In this document: one piece after another, positions 1 to 7,707 of the stretch | How positions within the stretch are numbered: position 1 is the stretch's first letter | Layout of the letters: each line of letters opens with the position of its first letter | From: JAWAAW01 sp964353335 | GTDB taxonomy: Archaea > Nanobdellota > Nanobdellia > Woesearchaeales > ARS49 | DNA: 64,000 nucleotides | Assembly: GCA_964353335.1 (NCBI GenBank) | Contig: CAYGVI010000005.1 | Span: 1 to 64,000, forward strand | Direction of reading: 5' to 3' | Made by a program: the position numbers and the translations under genes | The notes under the pieces: model-generated | Told to the model about the DNA's origin: nothing | What the model saw: the letters and a program-made list of their open reading frames with translations, nothing else | The model's database searches: none

Positions 1-783
1 AGCGGCTGGCTTGTCACAGCAGAGGACGCTGAAATCGCGCAGGCATTTACAAAAGTGTTTGCAAAAAAGCACAACGTAATTCTTAACGCAACAACAGAAA
101 GGGTGTTTAAGCAGGGCAAAAACATTGCTGTTGAATACTCTGTTGGCAAGCAAAAGCACATTGCTGCAGGCGAGCAATTGTTGGTTGCCACTGGCAGAAT
201 TCCAAACACAGACATTCTTGACGTCGAGAAAACAGGGGTTATTACCCGCAAGCCGGGCTTCATAACAACAAACGGGTTTATGGAGACAAATGTGCCTGGC
301 ATCTGGGCAATTGGTGACATTGCAGGAGTGTATTTGTTCAAGCACTCTGCAAACATTGAGGCTTCTTTTGCTGTTGAAAACGCTCTTAATCCAAAACAAA
401 AACACCCTGTGCCTTATGACGCAATGCCCCATGCGATTTTTTCCTCTCCGCAGATAGCAGGAGTCGGTATGACGGAGGACGCGCTGAAAGACCAGAAAAT
501 CCCTTACGTGGTCGGCAGATACAGGTATTATGACACTGCCTATGGAAAGTCAATTGAGGACAAGGATGGATTTGTCAAAGTGCTTGCTGACCCGAAGACA
601 CGGCAGATTCTCGGCTACCACATACTTGGCTCAGATGCGTCCATCCTTATCCACGAGGTTGTTGTGGCGATGAAGGCAAAGCTTGGAGCCAATGGGATTC
701 TACGCGCAGTCCACGTGCACCCTGCCCTGCCAGAGGTCGTGCAAAGGGCTTTTGGAAACGTCAAGAACCATCAGGGTTCTTGA
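1..783 (+). CDS. FAD-dependent pyridine nucleotide-disulfide oxidoreductase, C-terminal part (partial)
   Basis: The reading frame is open to the left edge, so only the last 260 residues are seen. They match class I disulfide reductases (lipoamide dehydrogenase, mercuric or mycothione reductase type). Visible are the end of the NAD-binding domain with ATGRIPN, the second FAD-contact motif (IWAIGDIAG), and the dimerisation domain from about residue 140 (HAIFSSPQIAGVGMTEDAL). Near the end is HVHPALPE, the family's His-x-His-Pro...Glu motif that supplies the catalytic base. The N-terminal redox CxxxxC lies outside the window, so the substrate cannot be assigned. The protein is cytoplasmic by family. 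No lipoyl-dependent complex genes are visible nearby. Confidence 0.85.
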   Translation, partial: SGWLVTAEDAEIAQAFTKVFAKKHNVILNATTERVFKQGKNIAVEYSVGKQKHIAAGEQLLVATGRIPNTDILDVEKTGVITRKPGFITTNGFMETNVPGIWAIGDIAGVYLFKHSANIEASFAVENALNPKQKHPVPYDAMPHAIFSSPQIAGVGMTEDALKDQKIPYVVGRYRYYDTAYGKSIEDKDGFVKVLADPKTRQILGYHILGSDASILIHEVVVAMKAKLGANGILRAVHVHPALPEVVQRAFGNVKNHQGS

Positions 784-872
784 GCGTGCTCGGAAACACC
801 CATAAGTGTTTCCGACACATAAAATTCTGATTTTGCCGAAGTTTTATAAGCGGAATATTTGTATTGTTTCAT

Positions 873-1385
873 ATGGCAGGCATTGAAGAGGCAGTCAAAA
901 ACTGTTGGGCAGACAAGGTATTCTACGACCCTGACAAGCAAATCTGCGATAGCGATGCCAAATGCCCGCACAAGTACGCAGGAAACAAGTGCAGGAAGCA
1001 CGGCCCAAGGCCGCGCGGCGAAACAATGATGATACGGAAAACAGAGCAGGCTGCACAAGTCAAGCCAACCCCTGAGCAGTGCGCATTGGGAAGCAAGGTT
1101 TTCCTTTTGGGAGGCGCCTGCACTGCAGATGATTCAATGTCCTGCAAATACAAGACTGAAGCGAGATTCACTGGCAGGTCCAGCAATCCTGAATTCAAGA
1201 ACAGGCAGTTTGCGAAATGCATCAGGTACAACCTTGAGGCGTGCCCTGGAAACCGGGTTCTTTATTACAAGGGGGTTTGCCTCGCGACAGGAACTGCCGC
1301 GTGCCCCCACCAGCAGCTGGAACTGATGATGCCTCTGGTTGAAAACGGCAAAGAGTATGCTTACTGCGAAAAATTCAATGTCTGA
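873..1385 (+). CDS. Cysteine-rich protein with three four-Cys modules
   Basis: 170 residues, not assignable to a named family. Three modules follow C-x(11-13)-C-x(5-7)-C-x-[HYK]...C: NCWADKVFYDPDKQIC onward, QCALGSKVFLLGGAC onward, and ACPGNRVLYYKGVC onward. The spacing and the FYDPDKQICD stretch recall the C-terminal half of peritrophin-A chitin-binding domains, but there is no signal peptide, so zinc binding or a cytoplasmic role is as likely. ATG 873 was chosen over an upstream TTG because TTTATAAG at 842-849 lies about 27 nt before it, fitting a leaderless transcript. It is the first of three adjacent genes sharing the module, each with its own TATA box. Confidence 0.75.
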   Translation: MAGIEEAVKNCWADKVFYDPDKQICDSDAKCPHKYAGNKCRKHGPRPRGETMMIRKTEQAAQVKPTPEQCALGSKVFLLGGACTADDSMSCKYKTEARFTGRSSNPEFKNRQFAKCIRYNLEACPGNRVLYYKGVCLATGTAACPHQQLELMMPLVENGKEYAYCEKFNV

Positions 1386-1437
1386 GAGGCTCGGTTTCTG
1401 ACAAAGTTTTATAAATCACAAACTGTTAATTTTGCGC

Positions 1438-1665
1438 ATGGCTGATGAAAAAGGCAGCATTGATGACAAGGCGCTGAGCGAATCAAAAAGAATGGACAAG
1501 GTTGCGCTTTGCCAGAAAAACGGAATATTCTACAATCCTGACAAGCACACGTGTGATGTCAGTTACCCGTGCGAATTCAGGGTTGAGATAGTACGGGGCT
1601 GGAGTACGCATTATACCTGCAAACTGCACAATCCCGAACCGAATCCAGAAGCAAAGCCTGTCTGA
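1438..1665 (+). CDS. Small cysteine-rich protein, one four-Cys module
   Basis: 75 residues. After an acidic/basic N-terminal stretch there is one module, LCQKNGIFYNPDKHTC then DVSYPC and a last YTC. It is the same C-x13-C-x5-C-x(n)-C pattern as in both neighbours and the closest of the seven copies to a peritrophin-A half domain. ATG 1438 is preferred because TTTTATAAAT at 1408-1416 is about 26 nt upstream; the longer frame would begin with TTG. No signal peptide or membrane segment. Function unknown. Confidence 0.7.
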   Translation: MADEKGSIDDKALSESKRMDKVALCQKNGIFYNPDKHTCDVSYPCEFRVEIVRGWSTHYTCKLHNPEPNPEAKPV

Positions 1666-1708
1666 TTTCTGACGCAGATTTATAAAAGCCCGAGAAGTAG
1701 TATTCTAT

Positions 1709-2305
1709 ATGGGGATTCCAACCGAAAGCGGGTGTGAACGGCAGTATTTTGACCAACCTTCAGGCATGTGCATGGGCGCGTATGACTGCGCATACAAGGG
1801 CGCTGAATTGGCGTGCCTGCTCTACACAAGGAAAACCCGCGTGCAAAACAAAGTCATTGAGGCAAGGCCTGATGAGGAAACAAAAGTTGGTTTGGCGCCT
1901 GTTAAAAATGCTCATGCGAGCCAGCCGATAACATCTCTGGTTCCTGCTGTTCAGGCAGTAACTGTTGAGGATTGTTTTAATGGCGGAAAACAGTTTTTAA
2001 GAAAAGAGGGCTTTTGCGTTGTAGAATCCTCCTGCCCTTACCAGACCCCTATTAAGATTCCAAAACCCGTGAAGCAAGGCGGCCAGATTGTTGGAAAAGA
2101 CCTGCCGAAATGCGTTGCGTACTGCATTTGGGGCTGTGCCATTGAAGGCAACAGAAGCCTTTACATGGGCAGTCCGCCGTGCTGCATGGCAACAGGTGTG
2201 AAAGGCGGCGATTGCGAGTATCGTGATGACGAGACAGCCCAGCCTATCGGCGACATTCGGGTTGCTTTCTGCAGAAAGTCTGAAGAGGAATATAAAGAAG
2301 TCTAA
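1709..2305 (+). CDS. Cysteine-rich protein with three four-Cys modules
   Basis: 198 residues with three copies of the module used by the two upstream genes. Module one begins GCERQYFDQPSGMC, module two DCFNGGKQFLRKEGFC, and module three GCAIEGNRSLYMGSPPC, which has an extra adjacent Cys. Module one is separated from the rest by a linker of about 50 residues rich in Lys, Glu and Ala. ATG 1709 lies about 27 nt after TTTATAAAAG at 1679, so the transcript is probably leaderless. There is no export signal. Its 3' end overlaps the convergent next gene by 4 nt. Role unknown; shared architecture with its neighbours argues for one common partner or ligand. Confidence 0.75.
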   Translation: MGIPTESGCERQYFDQPSGMCMGAYDCAYKGAELACLLYTRKTRVQNKVIEARPDEETKVGLAPVKNAHASQPITSLVPAVQAVTVEDCFNGGKQFLRKEGFCVVESSCPYQTPIKIPKPVKQGGQIVGKDLPKCVAYCIWGCAIEGNRSLYMGSPPCCMATGVKGGDCEYRDDETAQPIGDIRVAFCRKSEEEYKEV

Positions 2306-2649
2306 TGCCTTTTTTGCCTTTGGTAGCCGACTTCCTCAAGCGCTTTCTCAATGCTCCTTGAGTTTGGCATTCCGACAATTGGCGAGCCTGTGCTTTTTCC
2401 CTGATGCCCGTCTTTGACAAAGAGCACAATCTGGCCGTTGTAAACCCTTGCGCCGCCCACTCCGTACTGATTCACAATCTCCTCAAGAACTGCATTGACA
2501 AGGTGCGGGTCTGCTTCTTTCAAATGCTCATTTTCGTGCCCCTCTTCGTGCCTCATTTCGTGCGGGTTTGGGACATATAAGGAAAAGTTGGGTATGCGCA
2601 GCCTTACATAGTGCTCCTGCGGCTCTTTTGAAACGTGGTATCGCGTCAT
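2302..2649 (-). CDS. Hypothetical protein, His-rich
   Basis: 115 residues, not recognised. The middle is rich in His and Glu (HEMRHEEGHENEHLKEADPH), which could bind metal but shows no known catalytic spacing. The C-terminal half looks like a small alpha/beta fold (HLVNAVLEEIVNQYGVGGAR, then IVLFVKDGHQGK). No signal or membrane segment. The gene converges on the cysteine-rich gene, with a 4-nt overlap of 3' ends. Confidence 0.6.
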   Translation of the reverse strand: MTRYHVSKEPQEHYVRLRIPNFSLYVPNPHEMRHEEGHENEHLKEADPHLVNAVLEEIVNQYGVGGARVYNGQIVLFVKDGHQGKSTGSPIVGMPNSRSIEKALEEVGYQRQKRH

Positions 2650-2754
2650 TTAAACCTTGTAAGATTTGGTTTTTCTTAAAACTTGTGAAAAACAGCGGAA
2701 AAGCTTATATACAAAATTGCAGCTTTCAAGCTTACAAGTAATGAGGTGGTTGCC

Positions 2755-2979
2755 ATGGCAAAAGAAGAAAAAACAAATATTCGTAATGTTCTCGCGGCGC
2801 TTATAGGCCTGCTGAGCTTTGGAATTGGAAGCGTGGCAGTGTATGAACTGTTCACAGGAGTTATTTCTAGAAGGTGGCCTATTCCAGTAGAATACGCTGG
2901 GCTTGCAAACGTCGGCAGTCTGCTGATATTCCTGCCTGCAATCTGGCTCGCGCTGATAGCATTACTGCTGAAGGAATAA
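2755..2979 (+). CDS. Small two-helix membrane protein
   Basis: 74 residues with two hydrophobic segments (about residues 11-35 and 50-72) separated by a short loop containing RRWPIPVEY. ATG 2755 is chosen because a strong Shine-Dalgarno GAGGTGG sits at 2743-2749, and CTTATATAC at 2703-2711 supplies a TATA box. The longer GTG start would bury the Shine-Dalgarno. No family recognised. Confidence 0.65.
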   Translation: MAKEEKTNIRNVLAALIGLLSFGIGSVAVYELFTGVISRRWPIPVEYAGLANVGSLLIFLPAIWLALIALLLKE

Positions 2980-2993
2980 TTGCCAGCGCACAA

Positions 2994-3230
2994 TTAATCA
3001 TCCAGGAAGCGGCCGTATTTCAGCGCCATTACTGCTGTGCCTGCTATTCCGCCAAACCATGCGCATGCAAGAAGGCTGAGAAGCGGCATGCACTTGAATA
3101 TTTCTGAAATCGCAGCAGGATTGCAGGTCTGCGGGCTGGTAGCTGTAACATAGCCTGAAACAACTGCACCTATTGCAGCTGCCCAAAATACAATGTTAAA
3201 ATATGTCCTTTTTCTTATTAAGCGTATCAT
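2994..3230 (-). CDS. Small membrane protein
   Basis: 78 residues, basic N-terminus (RLIRKRTYF) followed by two hydrophobic segments (about residues 13-30 and 48-70) and a Cys-containing loop between them (SPQTCNPAAISEIFKC). Not assignable. The start codon lies 4 nt from a 14-nt sequence identical to the 3' end of tRNA-Asp (3234-3247), so its upstream region may be a recombination junction rather than its original promoter. No clear TATA box is seen at the usual distance. Confidence 0.55.
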   Translation of the reverse strand: MIRLIRKRTYFNIVFWAAAIGAVVSGYVTATSPQTCNPAAISEIFKCMPLLSLLACAWFGGIAGTAVMALKYGRFLDD

Positions 3231-3233
3231 AAA

Positions 3234-3247
3234 CGCCCACGCCGGGA
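3234..3247 (-). repeat. 14-nt copy of the tRNA-Asp 3' end, possible attachment site
   Basis: CGCCCACGCCGGGA here is identical, in the same orientation, to the last 14 nt of tRNA-Asp at 8404-8417 (the 3' acceptor strand plus part of the T-arm, read on the minus strand). Integrated archaeal elements often leave such a copy at the far end. No integrase gene is visible between the copies, so an old, decayed insertion or coincidence are alternatives. Confidence 0.4.
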
Positions 3248-3332
3248 GATGATGCTTTCCAAGCCCTTTTAGCCCAGCAAAAACTGATTTTTGAAAGAAA
3301 TGATAGCAACTATTTAGTTTTTTCGGTGCTGT

Positions 3333-3388
3333 TGTAGCTACAATTTTGCTACAAGAAAAACGTGTTTGTAGCTACAGATGGACTACAA
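3333..3388. repeat. Two 22-nt direct repeats with palindromic core TGTAGCTACA
   Basis: TGTAGCTACA (perfect palindrome) at 3333-3342 and 3367-3376, each followed after 5 nt by [GA]CTACAA (3348-3354 and 3382-3388). The repeat period is 34 bp. The pair sits just after the stop codon of the metalloprotease and about 100 nt before the small membrane gene, so it could be an operator array or a transcript-end structure. A related CGTAGCTACA occurs near 8256. Confidence 0.5.
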
Positions 3389-3400
3389 AATTAGCCTGAC

Positions 3401-5827
3401 TTACTCGCTGTTGTCCTGCCTTGTGCTGCAGCCTGAATCCATCAAATCCACAGCTCCGTCGCCGTCATCATCTGCGTGATTCTGGCAGGCAGCCATTGGT
3501 TCAAACTCACTCAAATGGTTCGGATTGTAAACTCCGTTTTCTATGCAGCTGAAGTCAGTGTTGTCTTTGAACCTGTCTGAGGGCTCGTCAAGAGCCGGGT
3601 CGTTGTTTATTCCGTCATTGCACTGGGTGAGACCGGGTGCAGTCCCTATTGTGATGGATGCTACGTTGTTGGTTATGTCATTGACCCTGATTGAACTGCC
3701 GAACTGGTCAGTGTAAGTCCTGCCTATCTGCACTCCTTTCAAGGACCACGAGTCTGCTATGTTGAGGTCGTCCAATAAAATGTAGGGTGTTGAGCTTGAT
3801 GTTGTGCCGTCTATTATGTGGATGACAACGCCATTTGGCTGCCTGAGAGAGCCGCCTTCTCCAAAAGGCACAAGGACAGATTCAGGATAGACTGTGGTTT
3901 CATAGCCTGGCTGCCTGAATTCGATGTAGTACTCGAAATTCGCATTGGGCACAGGAACTTTTATTGCCTTGTATCCCGCTGTGTTTTTTTCAAGCGGCAA
4001 AAGCTGCAATGTGCCGCTTTTTACTGTCTGTATTTGGTCATTGGTTAGCCAGCCGACTTGCAGCCTTTCGATTGAATTCAACTGCGTTGCAGGCTCTAAG
4101 CCGCCCATTGCCATGAGCGTATATGCATCCCATGGGCCGACAAACACGCACGAATTGCTCAGGAGCGTTTGCTGTCCTGAGCTGTCTGTGCAGTTCAGAA
4201 GGCCGCTGTGGCCCAGCCCGAATGAGTGCATGAACTCGTGGACAACAAGCCCTATGCTGTTCAATTGCACATACCAATCGAAATTTGCATCAGTGCTTGA
4301 TAAGAAAGTGATTGTGCCGTCCTGCGTCTGAACCTGCAGGTTTGCAATTCCAGAGGAGCTTGGGATGCACAGCGGGTAATCTGTCAATATTATTATTCGC
4401 GAATACTGGCTTAAGTCAACATCAGGGTCAGCTGCAAGTATAGCCAGCCTGTGCATTTCCCTTCTTTGCGCTTCAAGGCCTTGCTTGTCGCACGCGCCTG
4501 GTCCGACCTTGTACGGCCCGACTGCTGTGCCTGACAGCCAGGTTTTGCCATAGGACGTTTTTGTTATGTAATCATTCATCTTCACAAAGATTTGTTCGTG
4601 CGCAATCGGCAGGTCGCTTGCAGTGTAGTTTTTGATTGGAGACTCTTCAAAGTCCGCAAGTATGACTAATGTCTTTTGCTCTCCAAGATTTGTGTTGGTT
4701 GGAGGCTGGCCTGGCTGTGTTGGCTCAGGCACATAAGTGCAGCCAGAAGTGTTAAACTTGCACCCCGCAGTGCATGACAGGTCTCCTGTAAAACTGCTGC
4801 CCAAGTAAGAAGTGCAGGTGCCGCTTATTATGCTGCCATCGCAATACTCTGCAACATAACCGCCAAGAGTATGATCCCATTCTCCATTTCCGCAGAGCTG
4901 GGAAGCGTTCGTGTATACGCTGAGTTTTACTGTTCCTGAACGCGAAGGCACGCCCGCACTTGAAGCAGTAATGGTTATGTTATAATTTCCAACAGGCATT
5001 GATGACAATGTTGAAACAGCCAGATTGACATTTACCGAGCCCCCCGCAGGGATGCTTGGCGAGCTAGACGGCTCAAAAGTGCAGGTTGCTCCAGCAGGAC
5101 AAGTCGCGGCCAGGCTAACAATGCCACTAAAGCCATCCGCAGAAGCCAAACCAACTGCGGCAGACACAGAATTGCCTCGCAAGACTGCCTGGTAAGATGG
5201 GCTCACATATGCTAAGTTAAAGTAGCCTGTTGGCAGGACCTGCACGCACGCGCCATCCCTGCACCCGTTTGCACACTCTATTTGAATGGAATAAGGACCG
5301 GTAGTACCTTTGCAGAATGTTTCTGTTAACATCTTGCTTTGGTTACTGTCCACGCAGCAGTCATTGAAAACAATGTAGCCTGCAGACCTGGCAAGGAGCC
5401 TTTGACCGCACTTGTTGGGGTTCTCGCCGGTTATTTGCGGGTATTGGGTGGCGAGGGCAGGTGCTGTTGCATTGCCCCTGACAAACAAGTCAGGATTCTT
5501 TTGTTGGGCATCCGGACTTGCGGTCGAGGGTATTCCCAGCACGCCGTAATCAATGCTTTTGTCAGTGTCAACACAGGCTGCAACAATCTTCTGGCATGTT
5601 GCATTACAAGTGGCTGTGTTCGGCGGCTCGCACTGCTCGCCAGCCTCAACCAGGCCATTGCCGCAGATACGGACAGGAATCCTTGGGAATTTGAGCCTGG
5701 AAAATGACCAGAAAGCCTCACCGCTTGGTGATTCTGGTGCGCTGGTAAGCATAAGTATCATGCCAACAGCGCCAACAGCAACCACAAACAGAATAACGCC
5801 AAGCGCAAAATAACCTCTTTTGAACAT
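3401..5827 (-). CDS. Membrane-anchored or secreted zinc metalloprotease (M6/M11-like), surface protein
   Basis: 808 residues. An N-terminal hydrophobic segment (residues 5-30) acts as signal or anchor. Next come a Cys-rich EGF-like/DUF4215-type stretch (CGNGLVEAGEQCEPPNTATC, about 54-73), an Ig-like region (about 200-305) and a second Cys-rich stretch (about 310-370). The protease domain has HEFMHSFGLGH near 529-539, matching HExxHxxGxxH, with a downstream AYTLMAMGG that looks like a Met-turn. The C-terminus carries two Asp-rich calcium-loop-like segments (NDGINNDPALDEPSDRF and DDDGDGAVDLMDSGC). This suggests a calcium-stabilised extracellular protease of the immune-inhibitor-A/gametolysin type. 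The upstream region carries a GAGGTAA Shine-Dalgarno. Confidence 0.8.
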   Translation of the reverse strand: MFKRGYFALGVILFVVAVGAVGMILMLTSAPESPSGEAFWSFSRLKFPRIPVRICGNGLVEAGEQCEPPNTATCNATCQKIVAACVDTDKSIDYGVLGIPSTASPDAQQKNPDLFVRGNATAPALATQYPQITGENPNKCGQRLLARSAGYIVFNDCCVDSNQSKMLTETFCKGTTGPYSIQIECANGCRDGACVQVLPTGYFNLAYVSPSYQAVLRGNSVSAAVGLASADGFSGIVSLAATCPAGATCTFEPSSSPSIPAGGSVNVNLAVSTLSSMPVGNYNITITASSAGVPSRSGTVKLSVYTNASQLCGNGEWDHTLGGYVAEYCDGSIISGTCTSYLGSSFTGDLSCTAGCKFNTSGCTYVPEPTQPGQPPTNTNLGEQKTLVILADFEESPIKNYTASDLPIAHEQIFVKMNDYITKTSYGKTWLSGTAVGPYKVGPGACDKQGLEAQRREMHRLAILAADPDVDLSQYSRIIILTDYPLCIPSSSGIANLQVQTQDGTITFLSSTDANFDWYVQLNSIGLVVHEFMHSFGLGHSGLLNCTDSSGQQTLLSNSCVFVGPWDAYTLMAMGGLEPATQLNSIERLQVGWLTNDQIQTVKSGTLQLLPLEKNTAGYKAIKVPVPNANFEYYIEFRQPGYETTVYPESVLVPFGEGGSLRQPNGVVIHIIDGTTSSSTPYILLDDLNIADSWSLKGVQIGRTYTDQFGSSIRVNDITNNVASITIGTAPGLTQCNDGINNDPALDEPSDRFKDNTDFSCIENGVYNPNHLSEFEPMAACQNHADDDGDGAVDLMDSGCSTRQDNSE

Positions 5828-5987
5828 TACGCATTACCTCTTTATAAGTATTAGAACAACTGGCAAGGATATTTAATTGTTTCTAATAGCGATGGCTTAC
5901 AATTGGACCGCCCAGATGGATGCTTTAGAAAGCGAAATGCGTTATCGAACATAAACATTTATTAACACTCTTCTGTTAGTCAAACAT

Positions 5988-6518
5988 GTGGGAAGAACCA
6001 AACTTTTACTGATTGCTGGGATTCTGGTGCTGCTGCTAATACTCATTGTATTTTTTGTGTTATTCACAAATGCTTCTTTCTCTGAAACCAATGGCAGGGT
6101 TATGGAACCTGATGGCGCGCCTATCGAGGGCGCAAAGGTAACTATTGGTTATAGCTGCAAAGTGCCTGCAGTTGTTGAGAGCCAAACACGCAATTATGGG
6201 TCAGCAAGAGCCGTAACCAATGCTAATGGGGAATTCTCATTCAGCACGGTTTATGCAGGGTGGAAATTCCTTAATACTGATTGCCATAAAACAGTAGTTG
6301 CATTTAAGGAAGGTTATTGCGGGGATATTTCACGCTGCAAAACCGAGATACAGTATTCCCCTGGTCTTTCTGAAGGACAACTTCAAGGTGCAGACCAGTA
6401 TTACATATTAAACTACAAAGGCAAATATTATGAGTCTGCAAGTTTTGATGCATCAAAATGGCTTAATCCAGAGGAGAATTCTGTAACAATACAATTAAAC
6501 AAGCTTGATACCGGGTAG
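5988..6518 (+). CDS. Membrane-anchored protein with carboxypeptidase-regulatory-like domain
   Basis: 176 residues starting with GTG. One transmembrane helix (about residues 5-27) is followed by an extracytoplasmic beta-sandwich resembling carboxypeptidase D regulatory domains (NGRVMEPDGAPIEGAKVTI near 37-55, then AVTNANGEFSF). Several Cys residues follow (SCKVP, TDCHK, YCGDISRCK) and may form disulfides. TTTATTAAC near 5958-5966 is about 26 nt upstream of the GTG, fitting a leaderless message. It is divergent from the metalloprotease gene and may act at the same cell surface. Confidence 0.7.
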   Translation: MGRTKLLLIAGILVLLLILIVFFVLFTNASFSETNGRVMEPDGAPIEGAKVTIGYSCKVPAVVESQTRNYGSARAVTNANGEFSFSTVYAGWKFLNTDCHKTVVAFKEGYCGDISRCKTEIQYSPGLSEGQLQGADQYYILNYKGKYYESASFDASKWLNPEENSVTIQLNKLDTG

Positions 6519-6620
6519 TTTTCTAGAATCCTTTGGTTGTATCAGGGTTTGGCTTTTAGTCACACATTTGTTTGAGGCAATCGCATATTTTTTATACATG
6601 CTCTTCCCCGCACGCAGATT

Positions 6621-6770
6621 ATGGCCAGGTTTCGCATCTTCAAGACCGCGACGTACGATGAGGATTATGCAGGATTGGATATGTGCTTTGGCTTGATTTC
6701 TGTTATCCTACCGCGCTTGATATCCTCAAAACTTTTCTTTAGCTTCTCAACAAGCTCCCAGTCCACCTGA
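6621..6770 (+). pseudogene. 5' fragment of a RelE-like toxin gene
   Basis: A TATA box (TTTATAC, 6591-6597) about 27 nt upstream leads to ATG 6621 encoding MARFRIFKTATYDEDYAGLD. This resembles the N-terminus of RelE-family mRNA interferases (FxIxKTxxFDKDYxKLD). After about 20 codons the frame continues as the antisense of the antitoxin gene on the other strand and stops at 6770. The toxin body is therefore missing. The join at about 6680 suggests an inversion or deletion that placed the toxin head tail-to-tail with the antitoxin. Confidence 0.45.
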
Positions 6771-6829
6771 GACATCTCCTTAAGACGCTCATACTTAGCT
6801 CTTGGAATCGTGACTGTTTTTGTTGCCAT
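6665..6829 (-). CDS. Antitoxin-like small protein
   Basis: 54 residues beginning MATKTVTIPRAKYERLKEMS, then VDWELVEKLKKSFEDIKRGR. This matches the short helical antitoxins of archaeal RelBE-type pairs, where the K.SLEDIK.GRI.. tail binds the toxin. The last residues (PKHISNPA) come from sequence shared antisense with the toxin fragment and look acquired. It begins 21 nt after the stop of the 88-residue gene, so both are probably on one transcript. No intact toxin follows, so it is an orphan. Confidence 0.6.
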   Translation of the reverse strand: MATKTVTIPRAKYERLKEMSQVDWELVEKLKKSFEDIKRGRITEIKPKHISNPA

Positions 6830-6850
6830 CTTAATCACATTAATTAGTAA

Positions 6851-7117
6851 TTAGCTTCGCATCTCGATTTCCCTGATGTATGGGGTTTCTTGGGGGTAAT
6901 TGTCGATTTTCTTTGGGTCTTTGCAGGACAGGTTTTTGACCATTTCAGCATACATTTCTCTTGAAAACTTGTCTGAGCTCTTAAGGCTCGCTTTTGCATA
7001 GCCCAGGAGCCTTAGCCGTAATTCGTTCCATGCCATGAACGCTCCTTTGTATGTTTTGTGAGCGCTATGTACGCTATTGTGTTCTGGTCCGTTATCGCCA
7101 ACAAGGTATATCTTCAT
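6851..7117 (-). CDS. Hypothetical protein, 88 residues
   Basis: Begins MKIYLVGDNGPEHNSVHSAH and ends TPYIREIEM. This layout (first strand KIYLV, one or two helices, last strand YI.E.E) recalls small phage-associated proteins of the DUF7336 type, but the similarity is weak. It is cytoplasmic and lies directly upstream of the antitoxin-like gene on the same strand (21-nt gap), so it may belong to the decayed toxin-antitoxin locus. Confidence 0.55.
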   Translation of the reverse strand: MKIYLVGDNGPEHNSVHSAHKTYKGAFMAWNELRLRLLGYAKASLKSSDKFSREMYAEMVKNLSCKDPKKIDNYPQETPYIREIEMRS

Positions 7118-7264
7118 GTTGAAATAATGCTCTGGGCGGTTGAGGGTGTGGACTCGCCCAGCAAAGAGCGTTTAGTTGCCCCCAGTACTAGGCATTTCTG
7201 CTTTTCCCTTTCTGCTCAAGCAATGGCGTAAACAACACAGGTATTATTTAATATTTTCTTTGAG

Positions 7265-7283
7265 ATCCGGAAACTTTCCGGAT
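7265..7283. promoter_or_regulatory. Perfect 19-bp palindrome, candidate operator
   Basis: ATCCGGAAACTTTCCGGAT: two 9-bp arms around one central base. It lies about 20 bp upstream of the TATA-like TTTTAAAAAC (7306-7315) that precedes the GTG start at 7337. The size and position fit a dimeric repressor site controlling the following two-gene toxin-antitoxin-like unit. Confidence 0.55.
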
Positions 7284-7336
7284 TTGATGAATTTGCCGGC
7301 AATAGTTTTAAAAACAAAAGAGTCTTTGTCTTTTTT

Positions 7337-7660
7337 GTGAATATTGAGGATTTCAAAAAGCTGGTGAGGAATCTTTCTGAGGCTGATGTTCTTACGGATG
7401 AGCCTCATGTTTCTATGCGTTGTGAAGAAAATAGTATAACGATTGATTTTGTGAAAAAGACTCTCCTTGGCCAGAATGCAGAGCTTGTCAGGCTGGTTGA
7501 GGACAGGCCGAATGTGTACAAGCTTTATTACCGCCTGAGCAAGCTGTGCGAGCTGAAATTAGTGATTGACCTCTTAACGCACCAAAAGATCAACATCCGG
7601 ACAGTCAAGATACTGAACAAGCAATCCCGAATCGCGTTCCTTTCAAGGCGAAGATTTTAA
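7337..7660 (+). CDS. DUF4258-like protein, possible toxin
   Basis: 107 residues, GTG start about 27 nt after TTTTAAAAAC. The segment TDEPHVSMRCEENSITIDFV followed by LVRLVEDRPNVYKLYYRL has the layout of DUF4258 proteins (His, Arg, then an i-s-x-x-x-V helix and a beta hairpin), which often neighbour DUF2283 genes and are suspected RNase-like toxins. The next gene is DUF2283-like, which supports the reading, but the match was made by eye. The palindrome at 7265-7283 probably regulates it. Confidence 0.5.
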   Translation: MNIEDFKKLVRNLSEADVLTDEPHVSMRCEENSITIDFVKKTLLGQNAELVRLVEDRPNVYKLYYRLSKLCELKLVIDLLTHQKINIRTVKILNKQSRIAFLSRRRF

Positions 7661-7707
7661 ATACCACAGTATATAAATATATAAATAAAAAGAAATACCA
7701 AACAAAA

